41,335 nucleotides of DNA, taken from NCBI GenBank assembly GCA_902770245.1, contig CACXSS010000003.1, positions 1 to 41,335 on the forward strand, written 5' to 3'. A model generated the notes under the pieces. It saw only the letters and a list, made by a program, of their open reading frames with translations, was not told where the DNA came from and did not search any database. The translations under genes and the position numbers were made by a program. The DNA is from an uncultured Planctomycetota bacterium. Its GTDB lineage: Bacteria > Planctomycetota > Planctomycetia > Pirellulales > Thermoguttaceae. Positions 16,601 through 24,300 of this stretch are shown in pieces. Position 1 is the first letter of the stretch. The number at the start of each line of letters is the position of its first letter.

Positions 16601-16898
16601 CAACCCGGCAAGCGTTCCTGCTGCAACCGCGATGGCAATCGCAGAATCGTGGTTTTATTTGGGCGAGCTGGCTTTCCAGAAAGAAAAGTATCGAGACGCA
16701 ATCACTCAATACTATAACGTTATCTACGGCTATAAATTTCCAGAGCTTCAGGGAGACGCCTGTTACGAAGCCGCTCGATGTTTTGAAGCGCTCAAACAGG
16801 TTACACAGGCTCGAAAAATGTATCAAAAAATTCTTGACGATTATCCAGGCTGTTCTAAAGCTCAAACCGCCAAGACTAAACTTCAACATTTGAAATAA
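13620..16898 (+). CDS. Large secreted TPR-repeat protein
   Basis: The 1092-residue protein begins with a Sec signal peptide (MRYLPFLFLILTSVAFAA). The remainder is a nearly continuous series of TPR-like helical pairs, with typical signatures such as YNRGLCSYELQKYEDAKRDL (residues 75-94) and final GDACYEAARCFEALKQVTQA. It resembles the exported TPR proteins (YbgF/BamD-like repeats) that precede exbB-like genes in planctomycetes, and may act as a periplasmic scaffold. No enzymatic motif is seen. exbB follows after 17 nt, so the two form an operon. No Shine-Dalgarno is visible. Confidence 0.9.
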   Translation: MRYLPFLFLILTSVAFAADDASDKQSTQYSQERQFNVAQKTQIDGLYDNALKLWNEFLEKYPKSNLALEAKYNRGLCSYELQKYEDAKRDLDEVLNSGNKNIKKAEALLFSGLSAQRLSEKNPAMVQEAKNRLEALLKEFPNSEYNLFAKFNLAKTYELLKKPADAQKLYVEIWQKSPKSEYAPDAYLQTGYILLNQKSYSQCARLAMEFSKRWNIQPEIYTAAVLAGDALYSSGDFEQAEKQYAFASDPTAKGIDKFDQADYALYNRGACLLQLRNYEKAAQMFSDVITRFPKSKYIPAATLACGDANWKSQNVQKAKDYLLKAAKFEEYSPKANLILAEVYFKENDINNALKRIDMTPESQFKCLPTEPEAQQTAVRQACVLRVNILSRSDDPKRLQTCVKLCDRIALQWSDSPSAPWATLLAAQIEFLLHNYDNAISLCHKIQTQWKDSLQKLESQILEACCLVQNQKYKEAGNLYYSLYKNNPNDDRRFEWLILTCKMLEMFQQYDVIYKILPKEIPNIQSNDLRPEALYLSGKAACELNKLDYALKVVQFCQDKHPDYPDMDKVLFTKGVIYEKQGNNGKALETFQKILDDYPDSPVKQGAVSYMTQLYRVLGNFKAALEQADTIIAQDKESQYRPAAVIDSMYILVQNSMWEQALKRGDLFIEDYPQHDSVVEAYRLRALCKYNLNKFADASADCRKGLEIAKQMDQMDKWELSLRQLEVSSLSQQDNKIDETQKAFAAFMDAKKRLDKTIANEDSVIFLYANALFKADKKEEAYQQYKYIFDNYKASPYRFESAFSLGQAEANAKSYVKAKEFLTFAVNGSDSSAAIKSAHKLGWISYNQESYEDALKWFNRAVEINDASKGSQLPAIADIVLDSRLMAADCLYWQKKFAEALTQYKSLPELPVQRQAMATIRAAQCAIETGDFNLAAKLIDKVLDANNVIVPELAPTSKKWEPAMQHLRAKIWFKTDKQEQSEKLFEQIVKENADVNPASVPAATAMAIAESWFYLGELAFQKEKYRDAITQYYNVIYGYKFPELQGDACYEAARCFEALKQVTQARKMYQKILDDYPGCSKAQTAKTKLQHLK

Positions 16899-16915
16899 CT
16901 AACCCGCATCCAATT

Positions 16916-17932
16916 ATGAAACGATTTTTAACCCTGTCGTTTATTTCGTTGTTTTTAACTCTCCCCGCTTTTGCGCAGGACGACGCCATTCCTGTTCCAG
17001 AAGATGTAACAGAAGAACAGCCGTTCGTTCCGGTTGTTGATGCAGACCCAGCCCCTGCTCCACAATCCGATGCAGCCCCCGCCCTTCCTGAAACAGAGGT
17101 AAACGCTCCCGACGGCGGCGCTCTTCCTGCCAGCGATCCAAGTCAAATGGCTCTAAAAGATTTGGAAGAGGGCGATAAAGAAGTCGCTCAGAAGGAAGAG
17201 GAAGCGCGCCTGGCAAAGGAAAAAGAACAGGCGGAGCTGGAAGCCAAGAAAAATCAGGTTCCGAAAATTGAGATACTTAAGCTTATCAAATCTGGCGGAG
17301 AGCTGATGTGGATCATCGGCGCCCTTTCCGTATTGGGTTTGATGTTTGCTCTGGAAAGATTTATTGCTCTTCGTCGCGGAGCCATTATGCCTCGCCGACT
17401 GTTCAAACAAATGAATCCCTACCTGGAACCGAGCAAATTCTCTCCAATGGCAATTTGGGCGATTTGTGAAAAATATCGTTCGCCAGCTGGGCGAATTATT
17501 CAGGCGGCTCTTTTGAAAATTGGACGCCCGCTGCCGGAAATTGTTGCCGCGGTCGAGTCCGCCAAACAGGACGAGGCAACCAACATGTACAGAAACGTCC
17601 GCTGGCTGACGCTTGTTTCCTCTTTGGCTCCGCTGCTGGGGTTGCTGGGAACCGTTTGGGGAATGATTCAAGCGTTTTATATCACCGCCAATCTGGAAAT
17701 CGGAGCCAACCGCGCTGAACAGCTTTCCTCTGGCATTTACGTCGCTCTGGTTACGACTGCCGCCGGTTTGGCAGTTGCCATTCCAGCTGCGTTTATCGCT
17801 CACATGTTTGAAGGTCGAATCCTTAAAGCGTTCCATAAACTCGACTCTAAACTTTTGCCTCTGTATGACATTTTAGAAAAGCAGGAAGGCAAACCGAGAA
17901 TTACGCTGGCTCAATATCAGGCGAAAAAATAG
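16916..17932 (+). CDS. MotA/TolQ/ExbB proton channel family protein with signal peptide and long linker
   Basis: The 338-residue protein has an N-terminal signal-like segment (1-21, MKRFLTLSFISLFLTLPAFA), a Pro/Ala/Glu-rich linker (22-90), a charged coil (80-115, KDLEEGDKEVAQKEEEARLA) and then the ExbB core. TM1 is about 129-150 (LMWIIGALSVLGLMFALERF), the cytoplasmic loop about 151-222, TM2 about 225-248 (SSLAPLLGLLGTVWGMIQAF) and TM3 about 262-292. ExbB/TolQ channels use proton motive force with an ExbD/TolR partner to energise outer-membrane work. No exbD-like gene follows; a terminator does. The extended N-terminus, which would lie outside the cytoplasm, is a variant seen in planctomycetes and other phyla. 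Confidence 0.92.
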   Translation: MKRFLTLSFISLFLTLPAFAQDDAIPVPEDVTEEQPFVPVVDADPAPAPQSDAAPALPETEVNAPDGGALPASDPSQMALKDLEEGDKEVAQKEEEARLAKEKEQAELEAKKNQVPKIEILKLIKSGGELMWIIGALSVLGLMFALERFIALRRGAIMPRRLFKQMNPYLEPSKFSPMAIWAICEKYRSPAGRIIQAALLKIGRPLPEIVAAVESAKQDEATNMYRNVRWLTLVSSLAPLLGLLGTVWGMIQAFYITANLEIGANRAEQLSSGIYVALVTTAAGLAVAIPAAFIAHMFEGRILKAFHKLDSKLLPLYDILEKQEGKPRITLAQYQAKK

Positions 17933-17966
17933 ATCTTCAGCTTCATATACTTCACAGTGCAAATGA

Positions 17967-18001
17967 AAAAGCCCGCTTACCAAATGGTTTAGCGGGCTTT
18001 T
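17967..18001 (+). terminator. Terminator after the ExbB gene (bidirectional)
   Basis: AAAAGCCCGCT (17967-17977) and AGCGGGCTTTT (17991-18001) form an 11-bp stem with a nested ACCA/TGGT pairing in the loop and T/A runs at both ends. It can also terminate mraZ from the opposite strand, though it is 128 nt beyond that stop. Confidence 0.85.
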
Positions 18002-18128
18002 AATATATCAACGACTCGAAGCTAACGATATACGATCGTTTATTAGCTTGCAAAAATCACCAGACAACGCGTCTAAATGAAAAAAACTTCAAGCCGATTG
18101 AATCCAAGCAATGATTCAAGTTTTGCTG

Positions 18129-18641
18129 TCATTCCGCCAACTGATCGAACAGTTGATTGAATTCCGGCATTTGCTTGTCGAGGAATTCGATCCATTTTTG
18201 CGGGTTCCAGATTTCTATGCAAACCGCCGCGCCAACGATAATAACTTCGTCGCCCTGACTGACGCCTAAAAACTCTCTAAATCCTTCCGGAATGAGCATC
18301 CGTCCTTTAGCGTCCAGCTTCAGTTCTTTGTGACGGGTGGAAAGAAGGCGGCCGAGGTTTTGAACCAGGTCAATTCGTCCTTCCATTTTTCCCATCTGGA
18401 GTTTTCGCTGAATCAGTTCGACGCCTTGCGAAAGTTTTGCTTTCCAGTTTACGGCGTTCCATAAACTCAGGCATCCAGTTCGTTCCTTGGCGAGGATGCA
18501 GCTGGCGGCGTTATTTTTTGCCGATGGTTCCAGCGCCTGAATCAACGAGGCGGGAACTGCCAATCTGTAACGTTCATCCAGGGCGCGAGTAAATTCGCCT
18601 TTAATGAGAACTTCGGCAGCAGGGGCATTATTGACGGACAC
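18129..18641 (-). CDS. mraZ: MraZ-family transcriptional regulator, isolated copy
   Basis: MraZ is a ring-forming DNA-binding protein that represses the division/cell-wall cluster. The 170 residues hold the two SpoVT/AbrB-like halves. The first, GEFTRALDERYRLAVPASL, has lost the Lys-Gly-Arg of the usual DxKGRxxxP. The second, LDAKGRMLIPEGFREFLG, is canonical. The start is GTG at 18641, with AGGA 5 nt upstream. It is longer than the usual 140-150 residues, with a Ser/Asn-rich N-terminus and a C-terminal helix. No mraW, fts or mur gene is next to it: exbB converges from one side and mscS lies upstream. Its own promoter region carries GTGGGA boxes, so autoregulation is likely. Confidence 0.88.
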   Translation of the reverse strand: MSVNNAPAAEVLIKGEFTRALDERYRLAVPASLIQALEPSAKNNAASCILAKERTGCLSLWNAVNWKAKLSQGVELIQRKLQMGKMEGRIDLVQNLGRLLSTRHKELKLDAKGRMLIPEGFREFLGVSQGDEVIIVGAAVCIEIWNPQKWIEFLDKQMPEFNQLFDQLAE

Positions 18642-18806
18642 GAATTCCTGAAATTGCTTTGGCTTTCATCAGACAATCCGTTCGTTTGTGAAAGCTTTGA
18701 CAGTTTCCGGCATGAAAAAGATCCGTCTTTAATTACCGGCTGAAATCCCACGTGAAGTATCGATTTCCTTTAGTTGGTGGGTCAATTTCCCACAAACAAC
18801 AAAATT

Positions 18807-18834
18807 AGTATAACTCACTTTTTGAACTTTTCAA
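18807..18834 (-). promoter_or_regulatory. Promoter of mraZ
   Basis: On the minus strand TTGAAA (18834-18829), a 16-bp spacer and TATACT (18812-18807) fit sigma-70. Transcription would start near 18800, only about 7 nt before a GTGGGA box (18793-18788), placing an MraZ-type operator over the start of transcription. The leader to the GTG start is about 160 nt. Confidence 0.6.
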
Positions 18835-18937
18835 GGGTCTGAGAAGCCTTTTTTATAAAAAAAGGGGAAAATTTTTTAAAATTTTTGAGAATATGTATCA
18901 GAATAGCCAATATTTCTCTTTACGTCTTTGTGGGAAA

Positions 18938-18958
18938 CCGTCCCACATTGTGGGACGG
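18938..18958 (-). terminator. Stem-loop after mscS
   Basis: CCGTCCCAC (18938-18946) and GTGGGACGG (18950-18958) form a perfect 9-bp stem with a 3-nt loop, 16 nt after the mscS stop. Only TTT follows on the minus strand, so it is a weak terminator. Its arms are also GTGGGA boxes, so it may serve a regulator instead. Confidence 0.5.
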
Positions 18959-18974
18959 CGTTGATAAAGAGCGA

Positions 18975-21077
18975 TTAAACTACTGGAGCGTCTTCTTCCT
19001 GACCCTCTGAGGCAATCTCTTTGCCGAGTTTCGCGCCGTAATGTTCCGGGGAGTCGGCATTGTTCTTAACTTCCGTCAAAGTTGGATAGTTCGGAGCGTC
19101 CTGTTTAATTTGATATTGCGTAACGCTGGGGAACGCAAAGTTCACACCCAGCCGATTGGCAAGACGAATGACGTCAAGAATCAGCCGCTGACGCGATGAG
19201 TTTTCTTCGTCTGCGCTGTGCGCGATAAAGAAGCAAACCAGAAGGATGTTAATGCTCGAATCTGACAGTTCATTTACGGCAACGCGAATATCGTCTTTTC
19301 TGGTGTTGGGATACGACTCAACCAGAGCGCGAATCCCGCCGCAGAACGCCTCAATCAATTCTACGGGCGTGCCGTACTCTACGCCAACAAACGTTTTGTA
19401 ACTGCGATACTGACGTCGTCCCATGTTGTCTATCGTACTGGTCGCCAAAGAACTGTTGGGAATAACAATCAGCGAATTGTAAAACGAACGAATTCGAGTG
19501 GAACGCAGACCAATGGATTCGACGGAACCTTCGACGCCGTTGACGACTACCCAGTCTCCAATCGTAAACGGCTGATCGAGGAGAATCGTCAAACTTCCGA
19601 AGAAGTTGGCGATGGTCTGCTGAGCAGCCAGGGCGACGGCAATACCGCCGATGCCCATCCCGGAGATAATCCCCAAAGCTGAAAAGCCAAAGACCTGAGC
19701 AATTCCAATCACGCCGAGGAAAAACGCCAAACACTTCAAACAGCGGTTGGTTAACTCAACCAGAACGTTGCCGGTTTTGTTGGAAGACCGAACAAAGCGC
19801 CTTCGGAGCCATTCCGCGAAAACGTCGCACAGACGAATCAGAGAAATCATTGCCAAAACGATTCCGAGAGGATGGATAATCCACTTTGCCCATTGAAGTA
19901 CGTTTGGCGCGGCATGGACGAAGACCAGACCTCGATACCAAATATACAACATCGCCAAATACGCCAAAGGACTCAGCGCGCGCTTGAGGAGTTCAATATA
20001 ATTCTCGCCCAGTTTGACAAACCGCAGCGGCATGAGTATCAGGTAAACCGTTATAACAGGGGCAATTTTATAAACCAGATATCCTGTAATGAAAAACGCA
20101 ATGAGGACGATCCATTGAAAGTACATCAGACCCCAAAACGTTTGGAAGAGGCTTTCCGGAAGGTATTTCATCCAGCCTTTTTTAACGAAGACCGGCGGCT
20201 GATTTTCTATAATTTTATAGTTGCTTTCGATATTGGCAACCGTTGCCGAAGCGAATTTCCAGGCGCCATCCGGCTGTTTGAGAATCAAAATCGCCTCGTA
20301 TTCTTTGTCGGGCCAAATAAAATATCTGTCTTTATCATACTGATCAGGAATCTTTTTAACCGAAAAATTTTTCAGTCGAATGAGAGTCTGTTCCAAATGA
20401 TAAACCAGCATATACTTTTCAACGTCTTGAACGTCTGACGGCAGCTTGGATAAATCCATCGTCAGCAAGGCGTCGTCGTAATTTCGTTTGTACGTCGATT
20501 CCAAAAAGAATTCAACCAGAGCGCGCGGACTTTGAATTCGTTGAAACACCCGCAGCGCGTTAGCGTCGACAGCAGGCGCTTCTTCTGTTTTAGCCGTTTC
20601 TTCTGCCGCCGGTTCCGCCTGTTGTTCAGCTTTTTCGGGTTGCGATTTATCAGCCGCTTCTTTTTCAACAGGAGGCTCGACCTCAACAGACGCGTCTTTC
20701 CCAACGGACTCTGACGGCTTTGACATCTCAGCCGGATAAACTTCGCGCGGGAGCTTGTCTTCCGGAATTTCATCTTCTGAAATGTCCTCAACCTCTACTA
20801 TCTCTTCATTTTCTTCTGAATTGGCGCCATCAGCGTCAACCGAAGTCATTTGAATTTCGGGCTGTTTCTGTTCGACGGGAATAACCTGATCAAGCGGCGT
20901 TGTTTCAGGGAAAACAAACGAATACGCTCTGGAAAAAACATCGAGAGAATTCTCAGACGCCGCGTTTTGCGCCATTCCGGAATTGGCAAACGTCAGAATC
21001 GTCAACGTTAACAGAGCGGCGCTCAGCAGTCGAACGATTGTTAATCGATTAGTAATTGCATACAGTATTTTTTTCAT
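18975..21077 (-). CDS. MscS-family mechanosensitive ion channel with large N-terminal domain
   Basis: The 700-residue membrane protein starts with a signal peptide (about 1-36), then an acidic Glu/Pro/Ala-rich disordered segment (60-175) and a periplasmic alpha/beta domain (about 176-295). Three TM helices follow (about 315-345, 372-392, 405-425). The MscS pore helix and beta domain are at about 452-570, with FSALGIISGMGIGGIAVALA and the GSLTILLDQPFTIGDWV signature. The C-terminal cytoplasmic domain is about 580-670. MscS channels open on membrane tension to release solutes after osmotic downshock. The Glu-rich exported N-terminus is a family variant of unknown role. It stands alone, with mraZ downstream on the same strand. 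Confidence 0.93.
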   Translation of the reverse strand: MKKILYAITNRLTIVRLLSAALLTLTILTFANSGMAQNAASENSLDVFSRAYSFVFPETTPLDQVIPVEQKQPEIQMTSVDADGANSEENEEIVEVEDISEDEIPEDKLPREVYPAEMSKPSESVGKDASVEVEPPVEKEAADKSQPEKAEQQAEPAAEETAKTEEAPAVDANALRVFQRIQSPRALVEFFLESTYKRNYDDALLTMDLSKLPSDVQDVEKYMLVYHLEQTLIRLKNFSVKKIPDQYDKDRYFIWPDKEYEAILILKQPDGAWKFASATVANIESNYKIIENQPPVFVKKGWMKYLPESLFQTFWGLMYFQWIVLIAFFITGYLVYKIAPVITVYLILMPLRFVKLGENYIELLKRALSPLAYLAMLYIWYRGLVFVHAAPNVLQWAKWIIHPLGIVLAMISLIRLCDVFAEWLRRRFVRSSNKTGNVLVELTNRCLKCLAFFLGVIGIAQVFGFSALGIISGMGIGGIAVALAAQQTIANFFGSLTILLDQPFTIGDWVVVNGVEGSVESIGLRSTRIRSFYNSLIVIPNSSLATSTIDNMGRRQYRSYKTFVGVEYGTPVELIEAFCGGIRALVESYPNTRKDDIRVAVNELSDSSINILLVCFFIAHSADEENSSRQRLILDVIRLANRLGVNFAFPSVTQYQIKQDAPNYPTLTEVKNNADSPEHYGAKLGKEIASEGQEEDAPVV

Positions 21078-21244
21078 TGTTCTGTATTAATACGTTAACA
21101 GGACTTATATTAATATGGTAATGTAACGAATATTTTCCGCCTAAAGAGGCGTCTGGTCTGGCGTCTTATAGGGGGGCTAAAGAATATATAGCAAATTTTA
21201 GAAGGCGAGAATAGAGCAATTTTTAAAGATTCCCCAAAAGGGAA

Positions 21245-21300
21245 AAACGCAGGATTCCTTGGGGACGATTTTCAGAATGAACCCTCAGAATCCTGCGTTT
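21245..21300 (-). terminator. Terminator after the cadherin/cyclophilin gene
   Basis: AAACGCAGGATTC (21288-21300 read on the minus strand) pairs with GAATCCTGCGTTT over a perfect 13-bp stem and a 30-nt loop, followed by TTTTT on the minus strand, 25 nt after the stop. Confidence 0.75.
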
Positions 21301-21325
21301 GAGACTGATTTACAGACTGACATGT

Positions 21326-24300
21326 TTATTGTCGTTTTTTATATTTATCGGATGTGGAATTAAGCTGCGTTTTTTTCTGCGGAGTCAGCAAAATATCGTG
21401 CTGAGCCGGTTCAGGCGCAGGCGCTTCCGGTTCTTTATCTTCAGCCTTTTCTTCCTGTTTGATCTCTCCCAAACTATGCGAACCGCTGAACTGAATGCCA
21501 AAAATCGTATCGTAAGAACCGTAAACGCGATCGGCAGATGCAGCGCTGGCAGCAGCAACGTTGTTCTGTGCGTTATGCGTCGCCAGATCGGCAGCCAATT
21601 CATCAGGAATAGCAAATCGATCCTGGAAATACGGAGTATTTTGATAATTGGGCGGTTGGGGAATATTGGAAGCGACCGCCACGCGGAGCGTATAATCCGT
21701 GTACAGACCGGCTGAGTCAACGCCATTTACCCTGGTAATCTCCGTCGCTCGCACGACGATGTTATAAACGCCGGATGGATATATATACGGAATCGACCAA
21801 CTCACAAGCCCGGTCGTCGCGTCAAGGTTAACGCCCCATGGGGCATCGACAAGCGTGTACGCAATCGAATCGGCGGAGTTGTCCGGGTCAATGGCTTGGA
21901 ATGAAACCGTCAGTTTCGCTCCAGGGTAAACGACGTTCGTTCCGGAATTAGCCGGGCGAACAAACTTCGGCGGGTTGTCGATTTCTGTTACGGAAACTGT
22001 CAGCGTCGTTGAATCGCTCGACGCCTCATCTGCAACGCAAACGGTGAAAGTGTATTCCTGCCCGCCCTGCGCTTCTGTTGGCGTCCAGGTTATCTTTCCT
22101 GTTGACGCGTTAATTTTCACGCCAGCCGGAGCGTCGTCTGACAAAGACCACGTCAGACGTCTCCAGGAAACGTTGTCTGCGTTCGTCGTCGGCGTAACGG
22201 TTACAGTTGAACCTTCTGTTACATCCACCGGGGCAAGGTCGTTAATCTGAATCGGCTCGACTACGGTCAATGTAAAGCTGTAATCGGAATACACAGCTTG
22301 ATCGCTGTTTTCCGTTGCGCGAACGGTAAACGTATAATCTCCCGGGGCGGTATTGACGTCCGGCGTCCAGGAGAACTCTCCCGTTGACGGATTGATTGCC
22401 GCTCCGCTGACGGCGTTCCCGACTAACGAATACGTTATCCCGGCGGGAGGCGCATCCGGGTCAACCGCATTAAAGTCAATCGAAACGGGGTTGAACGGAG
22501 TAATCGTTCCCGGCTTGCGGGAGAAAACAACCGGCATGGTCGGCTCGTCAAATACCGGCGCATTGTCAGCTTCCTCCGCTGTAAAGACCACGTCTTGCGA
22601 AACGGAGCCAACGCCGTCTGAAACTGTAACAGTAACCGTATAGCTGTTCCCGCCCTGCTCTTCTGTGGGCGTCCAGGAAATCGTCGCCTGACCGTTGACC
22701 GAACCGGGCGTAATTGTCATGCCGTCCGGCGCGTTGGTCAAACTCCACGTCAATCTTTGCGCTGGGACATCGCTATCAGTTGCGGAAACGTTCAAAGTCA
22801 GCGTTTCTCCCTCTTTAACGGTTTGATTATCAATTGGCGTTATAACGGGAAGCTGATTGACCTCCTTAACAGTAATCTTGAACGAAGCCGTTCGAGACGC
22901 GCTTTGATCGGCGCTGACTTTGAGTTTAACCGTATACGAGTTGCCGCCGCCTTGAGCTTCGGTAGGCGTCCAGGCGAGGAACCACTTGCCGCCGGCGCTT
23001 TGCGGCGCGTTGAGAGTCATGCCGTCCGGGGCGGAAACAAGTTCAATCTGCGTTACGTTTTCGACGTCCAGCTCGTACGTCCACGGTTCCAACTCGTAAA
23101 TCGTCTGATCTTCAACGACAATTGACGGACCTTCCGTTACGGTTACAGCGTAAGATTTCTGAGCGAAATTGCCGGCGGCGTCCGTTGCTTTGACGGTAAT
23201 TGACGCCGGGACGCCCGCGTTAAAGTCTGGCGTCCAGCGGATAACGCCTGTAACGGCGTTGATAGTCATTCCGTTTGGCGCGTCAACCAGAGAATAGCGA
23301 ACGTCGTGGTCGTCTGTCGCGCTTGCCGTTGACGTAAACAGAACGCCTTCGGTCATGACGTTGTTGCTCAACTCGTCAGCCAGAACCGGGGCGACCGTGT
23401 CAACGTCAATTGTCAGGGCGTTGGACATCTCGCCCATGACGTCAACCACAACCGCGCCGTCTTCGGTCTGAACGGTCGCTTGCTGCGGCTGCGCTATTGT
23501 AACATGATGTACTCCGTCTGTCAGCGTCCAACCGTATGTGGACGTAACAACCCGAGAAGGAACGACGACGTCGCTTTCAATCCCGATTACGTTGTTGTCG
23601 GAAAACAGACAGACGGGTTTGCCCGGCGTCAGATTCTGACCGAGGAACGACAGCGTTGTAACAGTATTGGAGTTGTTGTTATTGGTTATATACACGTCGT
23701 CCGGATCCAAACCAGACCCGGCGACAAATTCCAGCGTCGGCGCGCCGGAAACTGCGTCTTCCCAGGCGTCCTGACTGATAACGTATATATTGACGTTTTG
23801 CGTTGAAGTCAGCGTCTGTCCAGCAACCGTCTTTAACGCGGTAAACGTAAACGCCGCGCTGTCGCCTACGATGGCTCCTTGAGGCAGCTTCAAGACAACT
23901 TCGTACTGAGTGTACAAATACTCTGAGCCGTCGTCGCTGTAAATCAATTTTGAACGACCGCGAAGCGTGGACGCGTCAAACCCGGCTGGAACGCTGCTGG
24001 GATAAATCGTAATCTGAGAGTTTGTCGGGTCAGGGTCGTACGCCTTAACGGAGAACATAATCCACTGTCCGGCAGTTCCCGCCTGAGAGTTGGTTGGATA
24101 GAAAATCGGATTGTCCTGCGTTTCGTTGACTTCTATTGCAACCTCGATTGTTGAGAATTTTCCTCTGCCGTCCGAGGCGCACAGAATAAGCGAATATTGA
24201 TTGCCGCCGCACTCTTCGCCGGGCGTCCAGGTTAAAACAGCGCCGCCGTTTGCGTCCGTTTCCGACAGCGTCAGCTGATCGGCTATGGATTCCGGAGCGT

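Larger units (their letters stand above)
18642..18974. other. mraZ regulatory gap with several GTGGGA motifs
   Basis: The 333-bp gap contains the mraZ promoter, the mscS terminator and repeated GTGGGA or TCCCAC hexamers at 18746-18751, 18788-18793, 18930-18935, 18941-18946 and 18950-18955, plus GTGGGT at 18777-18782. E. coli MraZ is known to bind TGGGN direct repeats in its own promoter. A palindromic CCTTTTTT/AAAAAAGG segment (18847-18865) sits between the two groups. No gene is seen. Confidence 0.6.
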
